Assembly (NCBI RefSeq): GCF_000381025.1
Contig: NZ_KB905813.1
Span: 664,716 to 728,715 of the forward strand
DNA: 64,000 nt
Direction of reading: 5' to 3'
Source of the DNA: Streptomyces sulphureus DSM 40104
Lineage (GTDB): Bacteria > Actinomycetota > Actinomycetes > Streptomycetales > Streptomycetaceae
Below are positions 35,459-43,983 of the stretch, one piece after another. Position numbers and translations under genes: made by a program. Each line of letters begins with the position of its first letter. Within the stretch, counting starts at the first letter, position 1. The notes under the pieces were generated by a model that saw only the letters and a list, made by a program, of their open reading frames with translations, made no database searches and was not told where the DNA came from.

Positions 35459-35745
35459 CGCCGACCTCGCTCTTCGGCCGCTCCGCCCGTGCCGCGCGGG
35501 GTGTCGGCCCCCGCGCCCGTGCGATGTCTGCCTTCGCGCCACGCTGCGCGGGGTGGTGCCATGGGGCTCTCTCCTGCTGTAACGGCTCGTCGTCTGTTCC
35601 GGCTGGGGAAGCTATCCGCCGCGTGCTGCGGCGCGACAGCATTCGTGCGCAACCCGCGAAAGCCCTGTTCTGCGGGTTCTGTGCGTTGTGCTCAGCCGGC
35701 CGCCTGGTGCGAGCACCGCTTCGCCTGCGGTCTACGGTGGGCCGG
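35459..35745. promoter_or_regulatory. Divergent promoter region, GntP permease / two-component system
   Basis: 287 bp between divergent starts. No coding sequence is convincing. Control sites for the response regulator would be expected here, but I do not see a clear repeated motif. Confidence 0.4.
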
Positions 35746-37611
35746 GTGAAACTCTGCGCACCTCTCCGCCGCCGGCGGACGACGCCTCCGGACGGGCTCG
35801 GGGCGAGGCCCCGTCGACTCCGGTTGCGGACGCAGACTCTGTTCCTCCAGTGGGCGGTTGTCGCCCTCGTCGTCTGCACGGCCTTCGGCGCCTTCGCCTA
35901 CGACAGCGACCGGCGACTCGTGCGGGAGCACCAGCAGCGCGCGCTCGTCGTCGCCCGTACCGTCGCGGGCGAGCCGGCCGTACGCGAGGCCGCGGCGCAC
36001 TGGTCGGCGGCGAACAAGCGGCCGGGAGGCGGTGCCCGCGGAAGCGGCGCCACTCTCGCAGGCACAGAGGTGCGCAACAGGGCCGAAGCGGTGCGCAGGT
36101 CCACCGGGTCGCTTTTCGTCGTCGTCACCGACGACGAAGGCATCCGGCTCGCGCATCCGGACACCGCCGAGTTGGGGAGGCGGGTGAGCACCAGCCCCTC
36201 GGCCGCGCTCTCCGGGCGGGAGGAACTCGCCAGGCACCGGGCCCACTTGGGGGAGGAGGTCGTCGCGAAGGTGCCGGTCAGGGCACCGGGGTCGCGGCAG
36301 GTGGTGGGGGAGGCCAACGTCGGCGTCTCCGCGTCGGCCGTGCGCGGGCAGCTTGTCCGGGTGCTGCTCGGCGGGCTGGGCTGGCTCGTCGCCGCGCTCG
36401 TCGTCGGCTTCGCCGCCTCCGCACTGCTCGCCCGCCGCTGGAAGAGGCTCACCCTCGGTCTCGAACCCGACCAACTCGCCGCGCTCGTCCAAGAACAGGA
36501 AGCGGTGCTGCACGGTATCGGCGAGGGGGTCCTCGCGCTGGACGCACGCGGCGTCGTCACCGTCGCCAACGACGAGGTGCGCGCGCTGCTGAGCTCCGCC
36601 GCCGTACCCGGCAGGCGAGTCGATGCCCTTGGCCTCACGGCGAGGGTACGGGAGACGATCGAGAAGGCCGACGGGCGGCCGGTGATGGCCGTCGTGGGGG
36701 AGCGGGTGCTGGTGCTCTCCGCACGCCCTGTCGAGAAGGACGGCAGGCACCTCGGCGCGCTGCTGACGGTCGCCGACCGGACCGATGTCGAGTCGTTGAC
36801 ACGGCAGTTGGACGCCGTGCAGACGATGAGTTCCGCGCTGCGCGCTCAGCGCCACGAGTTCGCCAACCGGCTGCACGTACTCTCCGGGCTGGTGCACGCG
36901 GGCAGTACGCGCGAGGCGTCGGAGTACCTCGACGCGCTGATCGGTTCCGGAGCGTTCGGCGAGTCCCTCCCGGCACTCGACTCGATCCAGGACTCCTCCC
37001 TGCGCGCCTTCCTCTTCGCCAAGGCGGCCTCTGCGCGCGAGCGCGGGGTGACGCTGGTCCTCGGCGGCGTGACCTGGGTGGAGGACCGGGTCTCCGCACC
37101 CGTCGACGTGACCACCGTGGTGGGCAACCTCCTCGACAACGCCATCGACGCCGCGCACGACGGCACTCGCCGCCCGCCCCGCGTGGAGGTGGAACTCATC
37201 GCGCAGGAAGCGGAGTTGCTCGTTACGGTCGCCGACAGCGGAGACGGGGTTCGCGCCGAGGTCGCGGACGACCTCTTCGCCGAGGGCGTCTCGACCAAGG
37301 ACCAGGCACAGGTGCTCGGCGGGCGCGGCGTCGGCCTGCCGCTCATTCGCCAGATCGCGAGGGCGAGGGGCGGCGACGTCCGGCTCACCGAGCGCGGCTC
37401 CCCGCCAGCGGACGGACCGCGGCCGCCCGCCGAGCCGGTCGAGGCGGACCGCGTCACGGGCGGCGCGGTCTTCGTCGCGCGGCTCCCCGACGTGCTGGAC
37501 CACACTCCGGAGGAGGACGCCGTGCCAGGCACCGCATGCGTCGCGCCTCGCCGCCCGCCGTCCGGCCGCGGTACGGGCCGGGCCGCAGAACCCGGAGGCG
37601 GTGCCGGATGA
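35746..37611 (+). CDS. DcuS/CitA-type sensor histidine kinase
   Basis: 621 residues from GTG 35746, the first start before the membrane anchor (FLQWAVVALVVCTAFGAFAY). An extracytoplasmic PASp-like sensor holds GSLFVVVTDDEGIRLAHPDTAELGRRVS and PVRAPGSRQVVGEANVGVS. A second membrane helix (~205-225) leads to a cytoplasmic PAS domain (AVLHGIGEGVLALDARGVVTVAN). The phosphorylated His is probably His370 in AQRHEFANRLHVLSGL, the DcuS/CitA H-box. The N-box is LLDNAIDAAHDG and the G-box is GGRGVGLPLIRQIA. A long Pro-rich tail is unusual. Such kinases sense di- or tricarboxylates outside the cell. Confidence 0.88.
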   Translation: MKLCAPLRRRRTTPPDGLGARPRRLRLRTQTLFLQWAVVALVVCTAFGAFAYDSDRRLVREHQQRALVVARTVAGEPAVREAAAHWSAANKRPGGGARGSGATLAGTEVRNRAEAVRRSTGSLFVVVTDDEGIRLAHPDTAELGRRVSTSPSAALSGREELARHRAHLGEEVVAKVPVRAPGSRQVVGEANVGVSASAVRGQLVRVLLGGLGWLVAALVVGFAASALLARRWKRLTLGLEPDQLAALVQEQEAVLHGIGEGVLALDARGVVTVANDEVRALLSSAAVPGRRVDALGLTARVRETIEKADGRPVMAVVGERVLVLSARPVEKDGRHLGALLTVADRTDVESLTRQLDAVQTMSSALRAQRHEFANRLHVLSGLVHAGSTREASEYLDALIGSGAFGESLPALDSIQDSSLRAFLFAKAASARERGVTLVLGGVTWVEDRVSAPVDVTTVVGNLLDNAIDAAHDGTRRPPRVEVELIAQEAELLVTVADSGDGVRAEVADDLFAEGVSTKDQAQVLGGRGVGLPLIRQIARARGGDVRLTERGSPPADGPRPPAEPVEADRVTGGAVFVARLPDVLDHTPEEDAVPGTACVAPRRPPSGRGTGRAAEPGGGAG

Positions 37612-38276
37612 ACAGCCGGACACCGCTGCGGGTGCTCTCCGTCGACGACGACTTCCGCGTGGCCGACCTGCACGCCTCGCTCGTGGACGAGACGCCCGGC
37701 TTCGCCTCGGCCGGCACCGCGCACTCGGCGGAGGCAGCTCTACGTGCGGTCGCCGAGGGTTCCGTCGACCTCGCCCTCGTCGACCTCTATCTCCCGGACC
37801 GTTCAGGGCTCGCGCTGCTGCACGAGCTGTGCTGCGACACCATGGTCCTCAGCGCGGCGGCCGAGGGTCGGGCGGTGCGTGCGGCGCTGTCGGCAGGCGC
37901 CCTCGCCTACCTCGTCAAGCCGTTCCCGCCCGCCGCGTTGACCGGACGGCTGCGCGCCTACGCGCGGTTCAGGGAGCTGACCGAGTCGGACGGCCTCGAC
38001 CAGAGCGCGGTCGACCAGGCCCTCGACGCCCTGCGGGGGTCGGGGCGCGTCGGCGCCCAACCCGCTACGGCGCAGAAGGTCACGAGGCAACTCGTCCTCT
38101 CCGCCGTGGAGGAGGCGGCGGGGGCGCTCTCCGCGGGCGAGGTAGCGGCACACGTCGGCGTCTCCCGTGCGACCGCTCAGCGGTACCTCGCCGAAATGGT
38201 CGGCCGCGGGGTGCTGCGCATGCGCCTGCGGTACGACGCAGCCGGGCGGCCCGAGCAGGAGTACAGGCCCGTGTGA
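37608..38276 (+). CDS. DcuR/CitB-type response regulator
   Basis: 222 residues; ATG overlaps the kinase stop (ATGA) and GGAGG lies 8 bp upstream. The receiver domain (~8-125) has the acidic pair DDD near residue 14, phospho-acceptor Asp59 in ALVDLYLPDRSG and Lys in AYLVKPF. The C-terminus is the winged helix of the CitB/DcuR class (SAGEVAAHVGVSRATAQRYLAEMVGRG). It is the partner of the preceding kinase and probably activates the divergent GntP permease gene; that target is inferred from position. Confidence 0.88.
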   Translation: MNSRTPLRVLSVDDDFRVADLHASLVDETPGFASAGTAHSAEAALRAVAEGSVDLALVDLYLPDRSGLALLHELCCDTMVLSAAAEGRAVRAALSAGALAYLVKPFPPAALTGRLRAYARFRELTESDGLDQSAVDQALDALRGSGRVGAQPATAQKVTRQLVLSAVEEAAGALSAGEVAAHVGVSRATAQRYLAEMVGRGVLRMRLRYDAAGRPEQEYRPV

Positions 38277-38286
38277 CCGGGATCGA

Positions 38287-38303
38287 CCGGCCCCCGGGGC
38301 CGG
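38287..38303. terminator. Palindromic GC hairpin between convergent genes
   Basis: CCGGCCCC-C-GGGGCCGG lies just after the response-regulator stop and before the convergent CobW-like gene end. Confidence 0.5.
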
Positions 38304-38371
38304 GCAGCCGGCCGTGGTGCGCGCACCTTTCGGCCGACTGCCGTTGGAACACCCGTCCCTCTGCCGGGTGT

Positions 38372-39529
38372 TCAACCGACCGGATCGAGCAGGCCGTCGA
38401 ACGGATCCCGCAGCCGGTGCCACGCGTCACGTCCGGCTGCGTACTCGGCGTCGGTCAACAGGCAGGAGTCGAGCAGCTCTTCGAGGCTTTCGCCGTCGAG
38501 CCCGGGTGAGGTGAAGACGAGGTGCTGGCAGCGGTCGCCGTGTTCGGGGTGCCAGTCGAGGGACGCCGCGGCACGGCGCGCGGGAGAGGCGGTCTCCCAG
38601 GCCGCGTTCGGCAGCGAGGCGAGCCAGGAGCCGACCCGGCTCACGCACAGGGCGCCGCCGGCCGCTTCCCACGAGAGCAGGGTGTCGGGCCGGTCGGCGA
38701 GCCAGAAGCGTCCTCTGCTGCGGGTCGCCGCGCAGGTCAGGTCCTCCAGCGCCGTGTAGAGCCGCTCGGGGTGGAAGGGACGCCGACGACGCCATACGCG
38801 GGTGGCCACCCCGGCTTCGTCGGAGTGCTGGGGAAGCCGTGCGCACGACGGATGCTACGCGTCGGCGGCCGCTTCGACGTCGAAGTCGGCGAAGGCGGCA
38901 CGGGCGAGTTCGGCCGAGTCGTTGGGCAACTGCACCGCGAGCGGGTGCAGTTGACGCAGGAGAGCCCGGTCCTCGGCGTCGGCCTCGCCGCCCGGCGCCA
39001 GCGCGAGGACCTGCGGGTACTCGACCTGGCGTGCCCAGGTGTCGGCGACGGTGCGCTGATCGGCCGCGGTGAGCCCGAGCCCGACGTCCAGCAGGTCGTC
39101 GCCGTTGGCGAGGCAGGGCAGGACGAGCGCCGGGTCCACCGCCGTGATGACGTTGGCGAGCCGCAGTGTGTCCCCGGCATGCGCGGCGATCGTCTCGGCC
39201 ATCGCCTGTGGCTCGACCGCGTCCCACAGCTCGACGACGGCGAGGGTGTGCGCCCGCGCATCGGCGAGCAGCCCGAGCGCGGGGACGAGATCCTCGCGAA
39301 CGGCGCAGCAGGCGCAGCCGTTGACGCGGGCGATGTCGTCGTGCGACACGGGGCCCACGGCGTCGCGCAGCGAGCGGTGGACCTTGCCGTCGTCGGTCGG
39401 GGAGAGGTCGTGGTGGAGGGCGATGCTGCCCGGCACCGAGAGCAGGAGCCGCTCCACGGTCGCCCGGCGCGCTTCAGCGTGCATCCCCGCGACGAGGACC
39501 ACGGGGAGGGCGGAGGAACTCGGCATCAC
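38372..39529 (-). pseudogene. CobW-like GTPase gene of the Zur regulon, split by an in-frame amber codon
   Basis: The N-terminal part (start GTG 39529, 224 codons) has LPVVLVAGMHAEARRATVERLL, the metal-binding-like CACC in NGCACCAVREDLVPAL, LAVVELWDAVEP and VITAVDPALVLP. A TAG at 38855-38857 stops it after EAAADA. The same frame stays open beyond the stop: HPSCARLPQHSDEAGVATRVW, then the CobW C-terminal domain (RRRPFHPERLYTALEDL through CLLTDAEYAAG) to 38372. Together they would make one ~385-residue protein of normal length. A CAG (Gln) to TAG change, one base, is the simplest explanation. The gene overlaps the rpmE2 stop and is last in the zinc-starvation operon, where such GTPases are thought to act as zinc chaperones. 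Confidence 0.85.
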
Positions 39530-39780
39530 CGGCCTCCGCGCCGACCGTAGCGCCGCTCGAACCGCTCGACGCGTCCTGCGGTGTCCACGACGCGGGCCGC
39601 ACCGGTGTAGAAGGGGTGGCTCGCCGCGGAGATCTCCACGTCGATGACCGGGTAGGTGTTGCCGTCCTCCCAGGTGATGGTCGTGTCACTGGTGCGCGTC
39701 GAGCGTGTGAGGAAGGCATGGCCTGCGGCCTTGTCGCGGAAGACGACCGGGCGGTACGGGGGGTGGATTCCGGGCTTCAC
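39526..39780 (-). CDS. rpmE2: Ribosomal protein L31, type B (zinc-free)
   Basis: 84 residues, [14 protein letters not shown] through [29 protein letters not shown] precedes the GTG start. The protein has no Cys, so it lacks the zinc site of the normal L31. Zinc-free paralogues replace the zinc forms when zinc is scarce, freeing the metal. It sits between the zinc-free L33 gene and the CobW-like gene in one operon. Confidence 0.95.
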   Translation of the reverse strand: MKPGIHPPYRPVVFRDKAAGHAFLTRSTRTSDTTITWEDGNTYPVIDVEISAASHPFYTGAARVVDTAGRVERFERRYGRRGGR

Positions 39781-39803
39781 GGGGGCTCCTTCGGGTTGTT
39801 GGA

Positions 39804-39968
39804 TCAGCGTTCTTCGCGGAAGTCGACGTGCCGCCGGGCCACGGGGTCGAACTTGCGCAGGGTCAGCCGGTCGGGGTTGTTCCGCCGGTTCTTGCGCGTG
39901 ACGTAGGTGTAGCCGGTGCCCGCCGTCGAGCGGAGCTTGATGAGCGGGCGGCTCTCGTTGCGTGCCAT
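39804..39968 (-). CDS. rpmG: Ribosomal protein L33 (cysteine-free paralogue)
   Basis: 54 residues from ATG 39968: [19 protein letters not shown], then [20 protein letters not shown] and a C-terminal VDFREER. Normal length for L33. All four zinc-binding Cys of the standard form are absent. It is the first gene of the operon, with a Zur-type palindrome 14 bp upstream of its start. Confidence 0.95.
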   Translation of the reverse strand: MARNESRPLIKLRSTAGTGYTYVTRKNRRNNPDRLTLRKFDPVARRHVDFREER

Positions 39969-39981
39969 GCGCACACCCTAA

Positions 39982-39996
39982 TGGAAATGGTTTTCA
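39982..39996. promoter_or_regulatory. Zur box upstream of rpmG
   Basis: TGGAAATGGTTTTCA; on the gene's strand TGAAAACCATTTCCA, close to the actinobacterial Zur consensus TGAAAATGATTTTCA. Its closeness to the start codon fits repression by zinc-loaded Zur. Confidence 0.75.
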
Positions 39997-40104
39997 TCTA
40001 CAATGCCGGTGGTCGGTGCGCGGTGCGACGGTGCGAATCGAAGACGTCGCCCGCTCAACGCGGGCCTGCGGCCCGTCACTTGACGGTGGTCGCCTCGTTC
40101 CCGG

Positions 40105-40821
40105 TCAGGCAGCCTCGGGCAGTCCCCATACCTGGCGCAGCCTGTCGTCGGTGAGCACGTCGCGCGGAGTCCCCTCGGCGACGAGCCGCCCCTCCTGAAG
40201 CACGAGGCAGTGGTCCGCGCTGCGGGCCGCTGCCATGTCGTGCGTCGCCTGCACCACGGCGGCGCCGTCGGCTGCGGCCTCCGCGAGGACCGCGAGGATG
40301 GCGTTCTTCGCCCGTGCGTCGAGGCCGGTCGTCGGCTCGTCCAGCAGGAAGAGGTCGGGCTCCTGGGCCAACCCCTGGGCCACAAAGGCACGTTGGCGCT
40401 GCCCGCCGGAAAGCTCCCCGAGCTGCCTGTGGGCCAGGTCGCGGATGCCGAGCCGTTCCATCGAGTGCTCCACCACCGAGCGGTCGTGCCGGGTGAGCCG
40501 CCGCCACGGGCCCCGATGGGCCCAGCGGCCCATGGTGACGGCGCCACGGACGGTGAGCGGCAGTGAGTCCGGTACGGCGCTGCGCTGGACGACGAGGCCG
40601 GGGCGTACGAGAGCGCCGCGGGCCACGACGCCCGAGCTGTGCGGCAGCACACCCGCGACCACGCTCAGCAGCGTCGACTTGCCCGAGCCGTTCGGCCCGA
40701 CGACCGCGGTGACCGCGGACTCCGGTAGCCGGGCGGTGAGTTGGCGCAAAACGGGGTGGCGCGGATAGCCGGCCTCCACGTTCCGCAGACGGACTCCGGC
40801 TTCCTCGATGAGCGGTGGCAC
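40105..40821 (-). CDS. aztA: Zinc ABC transporter ATP-binding protein (AztA/ZnuC-like)
   Basis: 238 residues from GTG 40821, with GGAGG 5 bp upstream. Walker A GPNGSGKST at residues 42-50, signature LSGGQRQR, Walker B LFLLDEPTTGLD and H-loop ATHDMAA. It opens with RLRNVEAGYPRHPVLRQL, as in metal-type ABC ATPases. It is divergent from the permease gene across a Zur box, and the permease, binding protein and chaperone genes follow on the other strand. It should power zinc import under zinc starvation. Confidence 0.85.
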   Translation of the reverse strand: MPPLIEEAGVRLRNVEAGYPRHPVLRQLTARLPESAVTAVVGPNGSGKSTLLSVVAGVLPHSSGVVARGALVRPGLVVQRSAVPDSLPLTVRGAVTMGRWAHRGPWRRLTRHDRSVVEHSMERLGIRDLAHRQLGELSGGQRQRAFVAQGLAQEPDLFLLDEPTTGLDARAKNAILAVLAEAAADGAAVVQATHDMAAARSADHCLVLQEGRLVAEGTPRDVLTDDRLRQVWGLPEAA

Positions 40822-40840
40822 GAACACCTCCAAGTTGTCA

Positions 40841-40855
40841 TGACAATCATTTTCA
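40841..40855. promoter_or_regulatory. Zur box between aztA and aztB
   Basis: TGACAATCATTTTCA, an almost exact Zur palindrome. It lies 19 bp from the aztA start and 17 bp from the aztB start, so one bound repressor could block both divergent promoters. Confidence 0.85.
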
Positions 40856-40872
40856 TTGTACTGTTCCGGCCC

Positions 40873-41745
40873 ATGGAGTGGTTGACCGGCCCTTTCGAAG
40901 TGGCCTTCGTCCAACGGGCCTTGTGGAGCGGCGTCCTCGTCTCCCTGATCTGCGCCCTCACCGGGACATGGGTGGTGCTGCGCGGCATGACCTTCCTCGG
41001 GGATGCGATGTCGCACGGCATGCTCCCGGGGGTCGCCGCCGCCTCCCTCCTCGGTGGGAACCTGCTGATCGGTGCCGCGGTGAGCGCCGGGGTCATGGCC
41101 TGCGGGGTGACGGTCCTCGGTCGCACTCGCCGGCTCTCCCAGGACACCGGGATCGGCCTGCTCTTCGTCGGCATGCTGTCGCTCGGCGTGATCGTCGTCT
41201 CGCGCTCGCAGTCCTTCGCCGTCGACCTGACGGGGTTCCTCTTCGGCGACGTACTCGCCGTGCGGGAGGGCGAGTTGACCAACCTCGCGGTGGCGCTCGT
41301 GGTCACGGCGGTGGTCGCCGCCGTGGGGCACCGGGCGTTCCTTGCGCTCGTCTTCGACGAGCGCAAGGCCCACACCCTCGGGCTGCGTCCGCGGCTGGCG
41401 CACGCGGCCCTGCTCGGGCTGGTCACGCTCGCGATCGTCACCTCGTTCCACGTGGTGGGCACGCTGCTGGTCTTCGGGCTGCTCATCGCGCCGCCCGCCG
41501 CGGCGCTGCCGTGGGCCTCGCGGGTCCCTGCCGTCATGGCGGGGGCGGCGGTGTGCGGTGTGAGCGCGACGTTCCTGGGGCTGCTGCTCTCCTGGCACCT
41601 CGGTACCGCGGCCGGCGCGACGATCGCTGCGAGCGCGGTCCTCCTCTTTTTCCTCTCCGTGTCCGCCGCCGGAATCCGGGATCGGATCGGTGTGCGGAGA
41701 CCCTTTGCCTCAGAACTCCGTAGTGAATGCGAGCCCGCAGCATGA
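40873..41745 (+). CDS. aztB: Zinc ABC transporter permease (AztB/ZnuB-like)
   Basis: 290 residues from ATG 40873, about 8 membrane helices. Family motifs: ALWSGVLVSLICALTGTWVVLRGMTFLGDAMSHGMLPGVA at the start, GLLFVGMLSLGVIVVS, GFLFGDVLAV and HVVGTLLVFGLLIAPPAAAL. No ribosome-binding site is visible and the Zur box ends 17 bp before the ATG, so the leader must be very short or absent. The stop overlaps the next start (ATGA). Confidence 0.9.
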   Translation: MEWLTGPFEVAFVQRALWSGVLVSLICALTGTWVVLRGMTFLGDAMSHGMLPGVAAASLLGGNLLIGAAVSAGVMACGVTVLGRTRRLSQDTGIGLLFVGMLSLGVIVVSRSQSFAVDLTGFLFGDVLAVREGELTNLAVALVVTAVVAAVGHRAFLALVFDERKAHTLGLRPRLAHAALLGLVTLAIVTSFHVVGTLLVFGLLIAPPAAALPWASRVPAVMAGAAVCGVSATFLGLLLSWHLGTAAGATIAASAVLLFFLSVSAAGIRDRIGVRRPFASELRSECEPAA

Positions 41746-42971
41746 CGCGAAAACAGCAGAAAACCGTCCCCGCACTGGCAGCCGTTCTCGTGGTCGGTTC
41801 GCTTCTCGCCTCGTGCGCGGAGGGCGGCGGCCAGGAGGAGGGCGGTTCCAATTCCTCGTCCTCGGCGAAGCCGCACGGATATGTCGAGGGGGCGGAAGAG
41901 GCAGCGGAGCAGCAGTCGCGGCTCGTGCTGCGCGACGACGGAACGGGAGCGGTGAGCCTGCTGGACCTCGTGGAGGAGGACACTCGCAAGCTCGGCCGTG
42001 CGAAGGACGCCTCGGGAATGAGCACCGACGGCCGCTTCGCCTACGTCGTTTCGCCGAACGGTACCGGGGTCTTCGACGGTGGCTCGTGGATGGTCGACCA
42101 CGGCGACCACGTCCACTACTACCGGGCGAAGGCGAAGGACCTGGGCCGGGTCGAGAAGAAGGAGGCGGAGCACGCTTTCAGCAGCCCGTCGCTCACCGCG
42201 CTGACTTTCGCCGACGGAACGGCGCGGTTGCTCGACCGGGCCCGGATGGAGAAGGGGAAGTTCAAGACGACGGCTGTGCTGAAGGACGCTCGAAAGGGAC
42301 CCGTGGTCCCGTACGAGGACGTTGCGCTGGTGCCGGTCTCCGGCTCCGGTGGCCGCACGGTCGTCGAGGTCCGCGACACCAAGGGCCAGAAGAAGGAGCA
42401 ACTGGACGAAGAATGCGCGGACTTGCAGGGAGCTGCCGAGACCCGCAGGGGCGTCGTCTTCGGATGCGCCGACGGCGCGCTCTTTGTCAGCGGGAAAACC
42501 GAGGGAAAGCTGAAGGCCGAGAAGATCCCCTTCCCCGACGATGTGAAGAAGGAAGAGCGTCCCGACAGCTTCAGCCACCGCTCACTCGGGACCACGTTGG
42601 CCGCGAAGGCCGGTGACAAGGGCGCCTGGCTGCTGGATGTGACCGAGCGCCGCTGGAAGCGGGTGGACTCGGGCCCGGTTGTCGCCGTGAACACGGCAGG
42701 CGAAGGCACCCCGCTGCTGGCCCTCGACAGGTCGGGGACGCTCACGTCCTACGACGCGGAATCCGGCAAGGAGTCGGCGAGCAGAAAGGTACTGCGCAAG
42801 CCGGTGCGCAAGGGCTCCGAGCCGGTCATCGAGATCGATGCGAACCGCGCCTACGTCAACGACGTGGACGCCAAGAAGATATACGAGATCGACTACGCCG
42901 ACGATCTCCGCAAGGCCCGCACTTTCCCGCTCGACTTCGCGCCGACCGACATGGTCGAGACGGGCAGGTGA
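41742..42971 (+). CDS. AztD-like zinc-chaperone lipoprotein (first copy)
   Basis: 409 residues from ATG 41742 (overlaps aztB stop). Lipobox LLASC near residue 29 makes it a lipoprotein. An Asp/Glu/His-bearing segment, DHGDHVHYYRAKAKDLGR near 115, is rich in possible zinc ligands. The rest is repeated beta-strand pairs (GRFAYVVSPNGTGVFDGG; GAWLLDVTERRWKRV; PLLALDRSGTLTSYDAESGK; RAYVNDVDAKKIYEIDY), a beta-propeller like AztD metallochaperones. Sandwiched between aztB and aztC, it probably passes zinc to the binding protein outside the membrane. Confidence 0.7.
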   Translation: MTRKQQKTVPALAAVLVVGSLLASCAEGGGQEEGGSNSSSSAKPHGYVEGAEEAAEQQSRLVLRDDGTGAVSLLDLVEEDTRKLGRAKDASGMSTDGRFAYVVSPNGTGVFDGGSWMVDHGDHVHYYRAKAKDLGRVEKKEAEHAFSSPSLTALTFADGTARLLDRARMEKGKFKTTAVLKDARKGPVVPYEDVALVPVSGSGGRTVVEVRDTKGQKKEQLDEECADLQGAAETRRGVVFGCADGALFVSGKTEGKLKAEKIPFPDDVKKEERPDSFSHRSLGTTLAAKAGDKGAWLLDVTERRWKRVDSGPVVAVNTAGEGTPLLALDRSGTLTSYDAESGKESASRKVLRKPVRKGSEPVIEIDANRAYVNDVDAKKIYEIDYADDLRKARTFPLDFAPTDMVETGR

Positions 42972-43921
42972 GTGCCGTGAAGAGGAGCAGAGCGAACCGG
43001 CCGGTACGCGTCAGGGCTTCCTGTGCCGCGTTGTGCATCGCCGTGTTGGGCGCGCTCTCGGGGTGTGCGGAGGCCGAGGACACGCGGCCGACGGTCGTCG
43101 TCACGACGAACATCCTCGGTGACGTCACCCGCAGTGTGGTGGGCGGGCAGGCGGACGTGAAGGTGCTGATGAAGCCGAACGCCGACCCGCACTCCTTCGG
43201 GGTCTCGGCAGCCGAGGCCGCCGAGATGGAGGGCGCGGACCTGGTCGTCTACAACGGTCTCGGGCTGGAGGAGAACGTGCTCCGCCACGTGACGGCCGCG
43301 AAGGAGGCCGGTGTGCCGACGCTCGGCGTGGGCGCGGCAGTCGAGCCGCTCCGTTACAAGAAGGGTGAGAGCACCGGGCAGGCCGATCCTCATTTCTGGA
43401 CCGACCCGCACCGCGTGCGGAAAGCGGTGGACCTCATCGCCGAAAAGGTGAAGGAAGAGGTGGACGGCGCAGATCCGCGCGCGATCGACCGCCGGGAGAA
43501 GGCGTACGGGGCCGAGGTGGACGAACTCGATGCCTGGATGCGGAAGAGTTTCGACGCCATTCCGCAGGACCGCCGCAACCTCGTGACCAACCATCACGTG
43601 TTCGGTTACATGGCGGAGCGCTTCGACTTCCGGATCGTGGGGGCCGTCATTCCGAGCGGTACGACGCTCGCCTCGCCGAGCGCGGCCGATCTGGAGTCGC
43701 TGACCGGTGCGATCGAGGACGCGGAGGTCCCGGCGATATTCGTCGACTCCTCGCAACCGGATCGGCTTGCCCGGGCGCTGAAACGGGAGAGCAGCGTGGA
43801 CGTCGACGTCGTCCCGCTCTTCTCCGAGTCCCTCACCGAAGAGGGAAAGGGAGCCGCCACCTACTTGCAGATGATGCGCTCCAACACCAAGGCCATAGCC
43901 GGAGGGTTGGCTCCCTCGTGA
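42968..43921 (+). CDS. aztC: Zinc ABC transporter substrate-binding lipoprotein (AztC/ZnuA-like)
   Basis: 317 residues; GTG overlaps the previous stop (GTGA), with a second GTG 9 bp on. Lipobox ALSGC near residue 33. Cluster A-I motifs: VTTNILGDVTRSVVGGQADVKVLMKPNADPHSFGVS region with the His of DPHSF, HFWTDP, NHHVFGYMAERF and IFVDSSQPDRLARAL. These supply the zinc-binding His/Asp/Glu set. The His-rich loop of ZnuA is short or missing, as in AztC. It delivers zinc to AztB. Confidence 0.88.
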   Translation: MSAVKRSRANRPVRVRASCAALCIAVLGALSGCAEAEDTRPTVVVTTNILGDVTRSVVGGQADVKVLMKPNADPHSFGVSAAEAAEMEGADLVVYNGLGLEENVLRHVTAAKEAGVPTLGVGAAVEPLRYKKGESTGQADPHFWTDPHRVRKAVDLIAEKVKEEVDGADPRAIDRREKAYGAEVDELDAWMRKSFDAIPQDRRNLVTNHHVFGYMAERFDFRIVGAVIPSGTTLASPSAADLESLTGAIEDAEVPAIFVDSSQPDRLARALKRESSVDVDVVPLFSESLTEEGKGAATYLQMMRSNTKAIAGGLAPS

Positions 43922-43983
43922 ACCGGCCGTCGTGCCGTCGAAACGCCGTGCCCTCGGTCACGGCAGAAGAAAGGAAAATTTCC

